A stretch of 64,000 nt of DNA, taken from positions 223,698 through 287,697 of the forward strand of contig JAPWHF010000006.1 in assembly GCA_027214125.1 (NCBI GenBank). The letters run 5' to 3'. Within the stretch, counting starts at the first letter, position 1; the number at the start of each line of letters is the position of its first letter. The stretch is from Zoogloeaceae bacterium G21618-S1 (GTDB taxonomy: Bacteria; Pseudomonadota; Gammaproteobacteria; Burkholderiales; Rhodocyclaceae). The position numbers and the translations under genes were made by a program. Shown here one piece after another: positions 35,199-43,349 of this stretch. A model generated the notes under the pieces. The model was not told where the DNA came from. It ran no database searches and saw nothing but the letters and a program-made list of their open reading frames with translations.

Positions 35199-36440
35199 AT
35201 GCAGGCTTTGTCCTTCGAACAGGCGCCGCCCCCGTCGGTGCCGATACGGTTTTTTCTGACCGCGCCGCTGTTCATGCTCCTTGCCGGACTGCTCTTGCTG
35301 ATCGATGGCGAGGCGGTGATGGCGTCGCGCTGGACGCCCGCCGCGCTCGCGCTGACGCACCTGATGACGGCCGGCTTCATGCTCCAGGTGATGCTTGGCG
35401 CACTGTTTCAACTCATGCCAGTCGCGGCGGGTGCCAACCTCTGGCGCCCCAGCGTGCTGGCGCTGCCGGTGCATTTGCTGTCCGCTATTGGCGCGGTGCT
35501 GCTGGTGGCGGCATTTCATCATCAGATCGCGTGGGCTTATCAACTGGCCGTGGTGGCGATCGGCTGCAGTGTGTTGGCGTTTGTTCCGGCGGGCATGCTC
35601 GCCCTGTCGCGTCCGCCAGGCACAAGCCATTCGCTCATTGCGCTGCGGATCGCGCTGCTGGCCTTCTTCGCTACCGTGCTCGCTGGCGCCACGATGGCCC
35701 TCGCGCGGGCGGGCCTTATCGATACCGGTTGGTTGCGCTTTTCATCCAGTCATGTTGCGCTCGGACTTGCGGGATGGGGGTGTGTGCTGGTGGCCGCGGT
35801 GGGGTATTTGGTGGTGCCGATGTTTCAGCTCACGCCGGCGTATCCCCGGTGGTTTGCCCGCAGCTTCGCGCCGCTGATGGTGCTGGCGATCGGGCTCGGC
35901 ATGGTGGTTTTGCATCCGACTGCCTGGCTGCCGCTGATCGGTTTGGTCGCGCTGTTTGCCAGCGTGACATTGGATCGGCAGCAGCGTCGGCGGCGCGCCA
36001 AGCTGGATGCGACCTTCCGGTTCTGGCGTTTCGCCATGGGCTGCGTGCTGTTCGCTTGCGCAGGGTCGGTGCTGATGATCTTCAATATCGGAGGCAACGC
36101 GGTGGCGCTTGCGGTGGGTGTGCTGGCTATTCTGGGCGGCTTTGTCTCGGTGATCTCGGGCATGCTCTACAAGATTGTGCCCTTCATCCTCTGGCTCTAT
36201 CTTCAGCCCAGGGTGCAGGGTGTGCCACCGATGACGCGCATGCTCAATGAGCAGTGGGTGCTGTGGCATTTGCGTGCGCACGTGGCGATGATCGGCGCTG
36301 CGCTGTTAGCGACGCTGTGGTGGCCCGCGGTCTATCTGGTGGGTAGCCTGATGGTGGTGTCTGCGGCCTTGCTGGGGGGGCAGTTGTTGCGTGTGGTAGG
36401 CCGCGCTCGCGCGGCCTTGCGCCTGGCTCAGCCTTCGTAG
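35199..36440 (+). CDS. Polytopic membrane protein, haem-copper-oxidase/NnrS-like, function unknown
   Basis: The 413-residue product has about 12 hydrophobic segments. Histidine-bearing blocks recur in helices: LTHLMTAGFMLQVMLGALF, SSHVALGLAGWG and MLYKIVPFILWLYL. This pattern recalls the haem-copper oxidase/NnrS type of membrane protein but I cannot assign a family with confidence. It follows DUF2249 by 71 bp and precedes, convergently, a Dnr-type regulator whose 3' end overlaps its own by 13 bp. The context suggests a role in NO or low-oxygen physiology. Confidence 0.7.
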   Translation: MQALSFEQAPPPSVPIRFFLTAPLFMLLAGLLLLIDGEAVMASRWTPAALALTHLMTAGFMLQVMLGALFQLMPVAAGANLWRPSVLALPVHLLSAIGAVLLVAAFHHQIAWAYQLAVVAIGCSVLAFVPAGMLALSRPPGTSHSLIALRIALLAFFATVLAGATMALARAGLIDTGWLRFSSSHVALGLAGWGCVLVAAVGYLVVPMFQLTPAYPRWFARSFAPLMVLAIGLGMVVLHPTAWLPLIGLVALFASVTLDRQQRRRRAKLDATFRFWRFAMGCVLFACAGSVLMIFNIGGNAVALAVGVLAILGGFVSVISGMLYKIVPFILWLYLQPRVQGVPPMTRMLNEQWVLWHLRAHVAMIGAALLATLWWPAVYLVGSLMVVSAALLGGQLLRVVGRARAALRLAQPS

Positions 36441-37120
36441 TTGCGTAGTTTGTTGACGTCGTGCAGGGCGATGTGCTTGCCTTGCACGGTAATCAGGCCG
36501 ACATCGCTCAGGTCGTGGAAAATCCGCGATAGCGTCTCGGGGGTGAGGTTCAGGCGGGAGGCAATGATCTGCTTGCTTGTCGGAAGGTCGACGTCGACCT
36601 GAGAATTGGCGCAAGGGGTATCGGGCACTTGCTGGAGCAGGTAGCCGACGACACGTTGCGTGCTCGAGCGTAGCGAATAGGACTCGACGTCACGCACGAT
36701 GCTGTGCAGACGGATGGCCATGCCGGCCAGCATGCGGCGAGCAAACCCTGCGTCCTGATCGATCAGGTTAAAAACCGCATCGCGCGTGATGTGCAGCAAC
36801 AAGGTGTCAGCCAAGGACTCGGCGAATACCGGGTACTGTCGATCCATGAACATCACGGCTTCACCAAAGCTTTGGTGGGGGCCAAGGATCTCGACCACCT
36901 TCTCGTTACCATTGGGTGATGAGAAGGCAAGTTTGATTTGACCAAAGATGACGTAGTAAAACCCTTTGGGCTGGTCGCCGCGCTGGAAAAGCAATTCGCC
37001 TTTCTGGATGCGTTTTTCGCGCGTGGCGTCGGCGACATGTTGCAAGTCGTCCGCCGACAGTGCGCTAAACAGCGGCATGCGGCCCAGCAATCCGTGAATA
37101 TCGATTTTTTCTTGACTCAT
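36428..37120 (-). CDS. Crp/Fnr-family regulator of the Dnr (nitric-oxide-sensing) type
   Basis: The 230-residue product has an effector barrel (about 10-125), dimer helix and winged helix (SKQIIASRLNLTPETLSRIF). The recognition motif ETLSR fits TTGAT-type half-sites like Fnr. It lacks the N-terminal cysteine cluster. Full-length resemblance to Dnr/NnrR-type regulators (FGEAVMFMDRQYPVFAES, PKGFYYVIFGQIKL) and divergent placement to nnrS suggest a haem-dependent NO sensor controlling denitrification. ATG 37120 was chosen over an upstream TTG. Confidence 0.83.
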   Translation of the reverse strand: MSQEKIDIHGLLGRMPLFSALSADDLQHVADATREKRIQKGELLFQRGDQPKGFYYVIFGQIKLAFSSPNGNEKVVEILGPHQSFGEAVMFMDRQYPVFAESLADTLLLHITRDAVFNLIDQDAGFARRMLAGMAIRLHSIVRDVESYSLRSSTQRVVGYLLQQVPDTPCANSQVDVDLPTSKQIIASRLNLTPETLSRIFHDLSDVGLITVQGKHIALHDVNKLRNYEG

Positions 37121-37201
37121 TTTGAGCAAACGTCACCAGTAGCGGCAGAATGTACCACGCTCCCAAGCCCGGCGTAATGGGTGGTTGCATATCAGAAATT
37201 C

Positions 37202-38419
37202 ATGATGAACCGGCAATTACCGACAACTCACTTTCGATGGCTTTTGGCGGCGCCTCACCGCGCCATGTTTTTTTCGGGGGCCATGCAGCTGGTGCTCGTC
37301 ATGCTGCCGTGGGCGGCCGAAATGTTCTCGCGGCTGCTTGGCGTGGCCTTGCCGTGGGCGTGGCCGTCCGCATGGTGGCACGCGATGCTGGCGGTGTACG
37401 GCATCTTTCCGTTCTTTGTGTTCGGGTTCTTGCTGACCGCCATGCCGCGGTGGCAAGGCTATGGTGATTTGCCCGGTTCGGCATTTCACCGGCCATGGTA
37501 TTTGCTGCTCGGCGGTTGGAGTGTGATCTACCTGAGCATGGTCTTGCCGTCGATGCGTCTGCTGGGGATGGCACTGGTTTTTGTCGGCTGGGCGTGGCTT
37601 GTCGTGATGCTCGCGCCCATTGCGTTTCGTGCCGGCGGCGGGCGCCTGCATGCCGTGCCGGCCTGGGTGGCGACGGTGGTCGGTCTGATCGGTTGGGGGC
37701 TGTGGGGGCTGTTCGCTGCCAACGGCGATGGCACGTGGGCGCGTTCGGCGATTGAACTGGGTATCTGGGGCTTTTTGCTGCCGGTGTTTTTCACGGTCAG
37801 CCATCGGATGATTCCCTTTTTCTCCAGCGCCGTGCTGCCAGACTACAAGGTCTTTCGCCCGCCCTGGGCCTTGTTCATGATGCTTGGCGCCGCCATCGGG
37901 CATGGCGCGCTGGTGCTGCTCGATGGGGCGGCGACGACCTGGGTGATTGATCTGCCCGCCGCGGCGCTGGCGATTTTCCTGACGATACGCTGGGGCTTGG
38001 TGCGCAGCTTTGCCGTGCAATTGCTGGCCATGCTTCATCTCGGCTTCATGTGGTTGGGGATCGCGTTGGCGCTGTTTGGCGTGCAGAGTTTTGCGGCCTG
38101 GCAGGGTGTCGCGGCGCTTGGGCTGGCGCCGCTGCATGCACTGGTGATTGGCATGTTTACGGTCGTGGCGATGAGCATGGTGTCGCGGGTGACGCTCGGC
38201 CATTCGGGGCAGGCGCTGCTGGCCGACACGATGACCTGGCGCCTGTGCTGGGCGGTGCAGGGCGTGGCGGTGCTGCGCATCGCGGCCGAGTTGTGGTTGT
38301 CGGCACACGGCGTTTTGCTGGTGCTGACCGTCATGGGCTGGCTGGGGGTTTTTGGTTTGTGGGCCAAACGGTATGTGCCGATCTATCTGCGCCCACGCGT
38401 TGACGGCCGGGCGGGGTGA
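37202..38419 (+). CDS. nnrS: NnrS family membrane protein
   Basis: The 405-residue, about 12-TM product shows the NnrS opening LAAPHRAMFFSGAMQ with the conserved P-H-R, and later AMPRWQGYG, SHRMIPFFSSAVLP and SRVTLGHSG. NnrS proteins contain haem and copper and help cells tolerate nitric oxide; their exact reaction is unclear. Paired in-frame ATGs at 37202 and 37205 are likely starts; an upstream GTG is possible. The stop overlaps the next gene's leader (GTGA), so nnrS and the following SirB2-like gene are coupled. No Fnr box is visible upstream. Confidence 0.9.
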   Translation: MMNRQLPTTHFRWLLAAPHRAMFFSGAMQLVLVMLPWAAEMFSRLLGVALPWAWPSAWWHAMLAVYGIFPFFVFGFLLTAMPRWQGYGDLPGSAFHRPWYLLLGGWSVIYLSMVLPSMRLLGMALVFVGWAWLVVMLAPIAFRAGGGRLHAVPAWVATVVGLIGWGLWGLFAANGDGTWARSAIELGIWGFLLPVFFTVSHRMIPFFSSAVLPDYKVFRPPWALFMMLGAAIGHGALVLLDGAATTWVIDLPAAALAIFLTIRWGLVRSFAVQLLAMLHLGFMWLGIALALFGVQSFAAWQGVAALGLAPLHALVIGMFTVVAMSMVSRVTLGHSGQALLADTMTWRLCWAVQGVAVLRIAAELWLSAHGVLLVLTVMGWLGVFGLWAKRYVPIYLRPRVDGRAG

Positions 38420-38424
38420 CGACG

Positions 38425-38811
38425 ATGTACCTGACAATCAAGCATATTCATATCACCTGCGTCACACTCAGCGGCTTGGGCTTTCTCGTGCGCGCCTGGT
38501 GGATGTTGACCGACTCACCCCGTTTGCAGCACCGTCTCACTCGTATCCTTCCGCACGTCATTGACACGCTGCTGCTGAGTACGGCGATTGCCCTGTCGGT
38601 GATGATGGCGCAGTATCCATTTGTGCATGGCTGGGTGAGTGCCAAGGTGTTCGGGCTGCTGGCCTATATCGGTTTTGGCACTGTTGCGCTCAAGCGCGGC
38701 CGAACTGCTGGCGTGAGGCGCGTGGCACTGGCGGCCGCCGTGCTGACATTTGGCTGGATTGTTTCGGTGGCGTTGACCAAATCTCCCGCCGGGATTTTTG
38801 GTGTGATCTGA
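38425..38811 (+). CDS. SirB2-like small membrane protein
   Basis: The 128-residue product has four hydrophobic helices and the SirB family pattern: IKHIHITCVTLSGLGFLVR at the start, ILPHVIDTLLLSTAIAL, and KVFGLLAYIGFGTVALKRG. The name comes from an invasion-gene regulator in Salmonella; the biochemical role is unknown. It lies between nnrS and a hemerythrin gene in one operon. Confidence 0.87.
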   Translation: MYLTIKHIHITCVTLSGLGFLVRAWWMLTDSPRLQHRLTRILPHVIDTLLLSTAIALSVMMAQYPFVHGWVSAKVFGLLAYIGFGTVALKRGRTAGVRRVALAAAVLTFGWIVSVALTKSPAGIFGVI

Positions 38812-38821
38812 AGGGGGCTGG

Positions 38822-39364
38822 ATGACCGAATCGTTGTTGTCGAAACCATTGGCACCGGGGCTGGATCAACCGCTTGAAGTGCTGACTGCCTGCCATGGCC
38901 GGATGATGTCGCAATTGCAGACGCTCGACCGTCTGGTGCGCTGGCTACCCGATCATGGGGCCGATGCAGACGCCTGCCGCGCGGCGACGAATGTCGTGCG
39001 GTATTTCGATACCGCGGCAGTAAATCATCACCAGGATGAAGAAGACAGCCTTTTCCCGATCCTGTTCGAGCGGGTGTCCACGGCCGGTCGGCCGCGTCTT
39101 CGGAGGCTTGTCGACTGGATTTGCCAGGATCATGCCGAGATGACTGCGGCGTGGGGGAGTCTGCGTCGTCAGTTGATGGCAATTGCGGCTGGCGAGTCGG
39201 CCGAATTGTGCGCCGACGAAGTCGCGAATTTCGCTTCGCGCTATTACAGTCATATTGATCGGGAAGACAACGAGTTGTTTCCCTATGCCGCCCAGTTGCT
39301 CACCCCCGCCGATTTGACGGCATTGAGTGAGCAGATGGTGGCGCGTCGGCGTTTGCCGCGTTGA
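38822..39364 (+). CDS. Hemerythrin-like domain protein (third copy)
   Basis: The 180-residue helical product has ligand-like motifs LTACHGRMM, VNHHQDEEDSLFPIL, CQDHAEMTAAW and YSHIDREDNELFPYA, the H-HxxxE-H-HxxxE arrangement of a diiron site. It follows the SirB2-like gene by 10 bp, so it belongs to the nnrS operon, consistent with an NO-responsive role. The stop codon abuts the convergent fnr stop with no gap. Confidence 0.87.
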   Translation: MTESLLSKPLAPGLDQPLEVLTACHGRMMSQLQTLDRLVRWLPDHGADADACRAATNVVRYFDTAAVNHHQDEEDSLFPILFERVSTAGRPRLRRLVDWICQDHAEMTAAWGSLRRQLMAIAAGESAELCADEVANFASRYYSHIDREDNELFPYAAQLLTPADLTALSEQMVARRRLPR

Positions 39365-40108
39365 TCAGACGCTGGGCAGGTGGCTAAGCAGCGCTTTGAG
39401 GCCGCCGATGTTGACGATGCGGATGTGTTTTTGCTGCACCTTGATCAAGCCGTTTTCCTGAAAACGCGAAAACGCCCGTGAGACGGTTTCAAGCTTGAGA
39501 CCGAGGTAGGAGCCGATTTCTTCACGCGTCATGCGCAGGTGAAATTCGGCAGCCGAGAAGCCGCGTGCGGTAAAGCGCTGCGACATGTTGATCAGGAAGG
39601 CCGCCAGCCGCTCTTCGGCGCGCATCGAGCCGAGGAGCATCATCACGCCATGGTCGCGCACGATTTCGCGACTCATTACTTTGTGGAACTGGTGCTGCAG
39701 CGATTCGACCTCGCGAGACAGTGTTTCCAGATTGGCGAATGGGATGATGCATACATCGCTGTCTTCGAGGGCGACGGCGTTGCAGGTGTGCGCGTCGGTG
39801 CTGATACCGTCGAGCCCGATAATCTCCCCTGACATCTGAAAACCGGTGACCTGCTCGCGACCGTCTTCGAGCAGTACGTCGGTCTTGAAAGAGCCGGTAC
39901 GCACAGCATATATGGCTTCGAAGGTGTCACCAACGCGATACAGATGTTGGTGGCGCTTGACTTTTCGACGTGCGCCGATCAGCCCGTCGAGCTGGTTGAT
40001 GTCACCGTCGCTCATGCCGAAAGGCAAGCACAGCTCTTGCAGGTTGCACTGCGAGCAGGCGGTCTTCAGCCCTTCAGCAGTAATTGGCACAACGGCCCGA
40101 TGAGGCAT
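39365..40108 (-). CDS. fnr: Oxygen-sensing transcriptional regulator Fnr
   Basis: The 247-residue product carries all four 4Fe-4S ligands: Cys18, Cys21 and Cys27 (ACSQCNLQELCLP) and Cys120 (SDVCIIPF). The beta barrel is followed by a long dimer helix and a helix-turn-helix (MTREEIGSYLGLKLETVSR) with the Fnr-specific E-xx-S-R contacts for TTGAT. The cluster is destroyed by O2, so it activates anaerobic genes. ATG 40108 gives better spacing to AAGGAGA than the ATG at 40117. It is divergent from hemN with an Fnr box between them, allowing autoregulation. Confidence 0.95.
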   Translation of the reverse strand: MPHRAVVPITAEGLKTACSQCNLQELCLPFGMSDGDINQLDGLIGARRKVKRHQHLYRVGDTFEAIYAVRTGSFKTDVLLEDGREQVTGFQMSGEIIGLDGISTDAHTCNAVALEDSDVCIIPFANLETLSREVESLQHQFHKVMSREIVRDHGVMMLLGSMRAEERLAAFLINMSQRFTARGFSAAEFHLRMTREEIGSYLGLKLETVSRAFSRFQENGLIKVQQKHIRIVNIGGLKALLSHLPSV

Positions 40109-40153
40109 AGCCTGCATTCTCCTTGATTCGTTTGTCGCCCGGTAATGAGGCGT

Positions 40154-40167
40154 TTGATCCACGTCAA
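40154..40167. promoter_or_regulatory. Fnr box in the fnr-hemN intergenic region
   Basis: TTGATCCACGTCAA is a good Fnr box 54 bp before the hemN ATG. The best -10-like sequence for hemN (TGCTAATAC, 40199-40207) would put the box centre about 53 bp upstream of the start, not the usual -41.5, so the geometry is less certain than at the other boxes. It may also affect fnr on the minus strand. Confidence 0.75.
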
Positions 40168-40221
40168 CCCGCTTGGTTCGGCTTTTTGAGATCGTGACTG
40201 CTAATACGTTAAAGCCAGATT

Positions 40222-41613
40222 ATGGATAACCAGAAAGAACTCGTTTTCGACCCGCAACTGATCCGCCGATTCGACGTCAATGGCCCAAGGTACACTTCGT
40301 ACCCTACGGCAGACCGTTTTGTCGAGGCGTTTAATGCCGATGCATTGGAGAGTTGGTTGGGGCAGCGCACGGTTGGCGGGTTTGGCCGACCGTTGTCATT
40401 ATACTTCCACATCCCCTTCTGCAATACGATCTGCTACTACTGCGCCTGCAATAAGATCATCACCAAGGATCACGGGCGTTCAGAAAAGTACCTCAAGTAT
40501 CTGGCCAAGGAAGTCGCCATGCAGGCGGCGAGCCTGGATGGCGGGCGCAATGTCATTCAGTTGCACCTCGGCGGTGGTACGCCAACCTTCTTGTCGCATG
40601 ATGAAATGCGGCAGTTGATGGCTACGGTGCGGGAGCATTTTACGTTGCTACCCGATGGAGAGTATTCCATTGAGGTCGATCCACGCAAAGTTGATTTTGA
40701 AACGGTCGCCTTGTTGGCCGAGCTCGGCTTCAATCGCATGAGCATTGGCGTGCAGGATTTCAATATCGATGTTCAGCGTGCAGTCAATCGTGTGCAGAGC
40801 TTCGAAGAAACCAAGCTGGTTCAGGACGCCGCTCACCAGACCGGTTTCAAGTCGGTGAGTATGGACCTGATCTACGGCCTGCCCAAACAGAATGTGATCA
40901 GCTTCAACAATACGCTGGAGCGTGTGCTTGAGCTGTCGCCCGACCGCATCTCGCTCTACAGCTACGCGCACTTGCCGGGTCTGTTCAAGCCGCAGCGCCG
41001 GATCGAGCCCGCCGATATGCCCTCGGCCGACACCAAATTGCAGATTCTGCAACTGGCCATTCGCCGGCTGACCGAGGCGGGCTATGTGTATATCGGCATG
41101 GATCACTTCGCCAAGCCGGACGACGAGCTGGCCGTGGCGCAGCGTCAGGGGCGACTGCACCGCAACTTCCAGGGCTACTCCACCTACGCCGAATGCGATC
41201 TGTTGGCCTTTGGTGTGTCGGCCATTGGCAAGGTGGGGCCCACCTACGCTCAGAACGTCAAGACGCTGGACGAGTATTACGACATTCTCGATCAGGACCG
41301 TCTGCCGGTGTTGCGGGGTATTGAGCTGACGCCGGATGACATCCTGCGGCGCTCGATCATTCAGGCCTTGATGTGCCATTTTGAGCTCTCGATCGATGCG
41401 ATCGAGGTCTCACACATGATCGATTTCAAGCGCTACTTTGCCGATGAGATCGGCGATTTGCGCACCATGGAGTCTGCCGGCCTCGTCAAGCTCGAAGACA
41501 AGTGGATTTCCGTGTTGCCGGCCGGGCGTATGTTGGTGCGGGGTATTGCCATGGTGTTCGACCGCTATCTGCGCTCCGACCGTGAGCGTGCCCGCTACTC
41601 GAAGGTAATTTGA
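40222..41613 (+). CDS. hemN: Oxygen-independent coproporphyrinogen III oxidase
   Basis: The 463-residue radical-SAM enzyme decarboxylates coproporphyrinogen III to protoporphyrinogen IX without oxygen, supplying haem in anoxia. The cluster motif is in HIPFCNTICYYCACNKII (C-xxx-C-xx-C, with the extra fourth Cys usual in HemN). Other blocks are HLGGGTPTFLS, the glycine-rich SAM site, and FNRMSIGVQDF. The family-typical length distinguishes it from the shorter HemW. It is divergent from fnr. Confidence 0.95.
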   Translation: MDNQKELVFDPQLIRRFDVNGPRYTSYPTADRFVEAFNADALESWLGQRTVGGFGRPLSLYFHIPFCNTICYYCACNKIITKDHGRSEKYLKYLAKEVAMQAASLDGGRNVIQLHLGGGTPTFLSHDEMRQLMATVREHFTLLPDGEYSIEVDPRKVDFETVALLAELGFNRMSIGVQDFNIDVQRAVNRVQSFEETKLVQDAAHQTGFKSVSMDLIYGLPKQNVISFNNTLERVLELSPDRISLYSYAHLPGLFKPQRRIEPADMPSADTKLQILQLAIRRLTEAGYVYIGMDHFAKPDDELAVAQRQGRLHRNFQGYSTYAECDLLAFGVSAIGKVGPTYAQNVKTLDEYYDILDQDRLPVLRGIELTPDDILRRSIIQALMCHFELSIDAIEVSHMIDFKRYFADEIGDLRTMESAGLVKLEDKWISVLPAGRMLVRGIAMVFDRYLRSDRERARYSKVI

Positions 41614-41633
41614 GTCGGACGGAGCTTGTCAGC

Positions 41634-41682
41634 AAAACAGGCGGAGGGGGCGTGCTGTGATAGGCTCGCCCCCTGTTTTTTG
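41634..41682 (+). terminator. Rho-independent terminator after hemN
   Basis: GGGGGCG pairs with CGCCCCC over a 14-nt loop; AAAACAG and CTGTTTT extend the stem beyond a small bulge; a run of six Ts follows. It starts 20 bp after the hemN stop. Confidence 0.82.
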
Positions 41683-41706
41683 TTTGCTGATTCATTGAGC
41701 TGACAC

Positions 41707-42414
41707 ATGCCTGAAACCGGCTATATCGCTGTCTTTCTGATCGGCCTGCTTGGTGGCACGCATTGTGTTGGCATGTGCGGCGGTATCGTCAGTGCGCTGA
41801 CGGTGCAGATTCCCGGCCAGGTCAAACGACAGTGGCCGATTCATCTGGCCTACAACCTTGGCCGGATATCCACTTATGCCATGCTCGGTGCGCTGTTTGG
41901 TGCGATCGGGACGCTGGGCCTGCTGTTCGAAGACTTCCTGCCGATCCAGATGGGCCTGTATATCATGGCCAATCTCATGCTGGTGGCCCTGGGTTTGTAC
42001 CTGACCGGCTTTACCCGGCTGCTCGCGCCGCTCGAGCGCGCCGGGCAATCGCTGTGGCGGCGCGTGCAGCCTCTGACTCGCCGCTTCCTGCCGGTGCGCG
42101 GTTTGCGCCAGGCCTTGCCGCTCGGTCTGTTGTGGGGTTTTCTGCCTTGTGGGCTGGTCTATAGCGTGCTGGCGACGGCGCTGGTGACCGGCTCGGCCGC
42201 CGGGGGCGCAAGCCTGATGCTTGCCTTTGGGCTGGGCACCTTGCCCAACCTGATGCTGGCCGGGATGCTGCTCAAACGGTTGCAGGGCGTCACCCGCCGG
42301 CCCTGGGTGCGAACTTTTGCTGGGGCGGTTGTGCTGGGGTTTGGCGTCTTCGGATTGCTCAACGCTTCGACGCTGGGGAGCCGTTTGTGGAATGGCGTGC
42401 TGTGCGTGACATAG
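41707..42414 (+). CDS. Sulfite exporter TauE/SafE family membrane protein (DsbD-TM-like)
   Basis: The 235-residue product has about six TM helices with GTHCVGMCGGIVSAL near the start and WGFLPCGLVYSVL later, the cysteine-containing pair typical of the SafE/DsbD-like family that often lies beside ccoS, hemN and fnr/anr. The family has been linked to metal transport and cytochrome maturation; its function here is inferred only from context. Confidence 0.86.
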   Translation: MPETGYIAVFLIGLLGGTHCVGMCGGIVSALTVQIPGQVKRQWPIHLAYNLGRISTYAMLGALFGAIGTLGLLFEDFLPIQMGLYIMANLMLVALGLYLTGFTRLLAPLERAGQSLWRRVQPLTRRFLPVRGLRQALPLGLLWGFLPCGLVYSVLATALVTGSAAGGASLMLAFGLGTLPNLMLAGMLLKRLQGVTRRPWVRTFAGAVVLGFGVFGLLNASTLGSRLWNGVLCVT

Positions 42415-42491
42415 CGCGACCGGGAAATATCAGGCTATTCTAATGCTCTTTCGGCGCCGAGGTGGCGTCGTGACGCATTTGGAGTCTGACA

Positions 42492-42875
42492 ATGAGCAAG
42501 TCCAGCCATGATCTGGTCACCGAGGCCAAAAACCTTATTCATGAAGTGAGTCTCGAGGGCGCCCGACAGCTCATCCAGGACGGCGCGGTGGTGCTTGACG
42601 TCCGTGAGCCGGAAGAATTCTCTGGCGGGCATGTCCCGGGCGCGGTCAATATTCCGCGCGGCCTGCTCGAGTTCAAGCTGGCCTCTGTGCCCGAGTTGAA
42701 CGACCCGAATCGACCGATACTCGTGTATTGCAAAACCAGCGGGCGCGCTGCGCTGGCGACCGCTGTCATGCAGGTGATGGGCGTGTCCAGCGCGGTGTCG
42801 CTGGGGGGGGGCTTCGACGCGTGGGCGGGCGCTGGCCTGCCGGTAGATCAACCCGCTGCGATCGACTTCGAATAA
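42492..42875 (+). CDS. Rhodanese-domain protein
   Basis: The 127-residue single-domain rhodanese has VLDVREPEEFSGGHVPGAVN and the active-site loop YCKTSGRAA (Cys80). It may carry persulfide sulfur. An N-terminal helix of about 25 residues precedes the domain. A ribosome site (TTTGGAG) is upstream. The 3' end overlaps the convergent MerR-type gene by 28 bp. Confidence 0.9.
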   Translation: MSKSSHDLVTEAKNLIHEVSLEGARQLIQDGAVVLDVREPEEFSGGHVPGAVNIPRGLLEFKLASVPELNDPNRPILVYCKTSGRAALATAVMQVMGVSSAVSLGGGFDAWAGAGLPVDQPAAIDFE

Positions 42876-43288
42876 GCCGCGTTCTGCCGCTCGTCCGGAT
42901 GGGCGAGCGTATGCAGGATCGGGCAGGGCTGTGCGGTCGACGAGTGTTCGCAACAGTCCACCAACTCGGTCAGGGCGTTGCGCATGGCGCTCAGCCGGGC
43001 CATGCGTTCGTCGATCTGGGCGAGCTTTTCCTTGGCTAGCGCGCGCGCCGCGTTGCGGTCGGTGTGCTCGTCCAGGCCCAACAGATCGGCGATTTCGTCC
43101 AGACTGAACCCGAGTTGCTGCGCGCGGCGGATAAATCGCAAGCGCGCCAACGCGCCGTCTCCGTAGTGGCGGACCTGTCCGTGCGTCGGCTCGGGCACCG
43201 CGAGCAGGCCGCGACGCTGGTAATAGCGGACCGTTTCGACGCCCACCTCGGCGGCCGCAGCAAGGCGGCCAATGGTCATTGATGTCAT
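42848..43288 (-). CDS. MerR-family metal-responsive regulator, divergent from copA
   Basis: The 146-residue product has the MerR winged helix (MTIGRLAAAAEVGVETVRYYQRRGL), a linker and a long coiled coil (about 80-115) ending in a metal loop VDCCEHSSTAQPCPIL. The loop resembles that of mercury MerR (a Cys pair around a 7-9 residue loop). The Cys that MerR supplies from the start of the dimer helix is absent (EHTDRNAARAL). This is not the CueR pattern. Its location divergent from a Cu(I) ATPase suggests copper or another soft metal; specificity is open. The ATG at 43288 has GGAG 6 nt away. Confidence 0.87.
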   Translation of the reverse strand: MTSMTIGRLAAAAEVGVETVRYYQRRGLLAVPEPTHGQVRHYGDGALARLRFIRRAQQLGFSLDEIADLLGLDEHTDRNAARALAKEKLAQIDERMARLSAMRNALTELVDCCEHSSTAQPCPILHTLAHPDERQNAAYSKSIAAG

Positions 43289-43290
43289 GC

Positions 43291-43322
43291 TTGACTCCGT
43301 ACCTGACTACAGGCTTTAGACT
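43291..43322 (+). promoter_or_regulatory. MerR-type operator/promoter of copA
   Basis: TTGACT (43291-43296) and TAGACT (43317-43322) are separated by a 20-bp spacer, the long spacing that MerR activators correct by DNA distortion. The spacer carries CCGTA-N6-TACAGG dyad elements. The sequence after the -35 (CCGTACCTGACTAC) is close to the mercury-resistance operator (CCGTACATGAGTAC) and unlike the ACCTTCC/GGAAGGT CueR operator. Confidence 0.75.
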
Positions 43323-43349
43323 GCGCCTGTCAGACTCACAAGGTCAATC

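Noticed and set aside
37130-37201. Possible Fnr/Dnr box before nnrS
   Set aside because: TTGAGCAAACGTCAC near 37122 does not have the second half-site at the right spacing.
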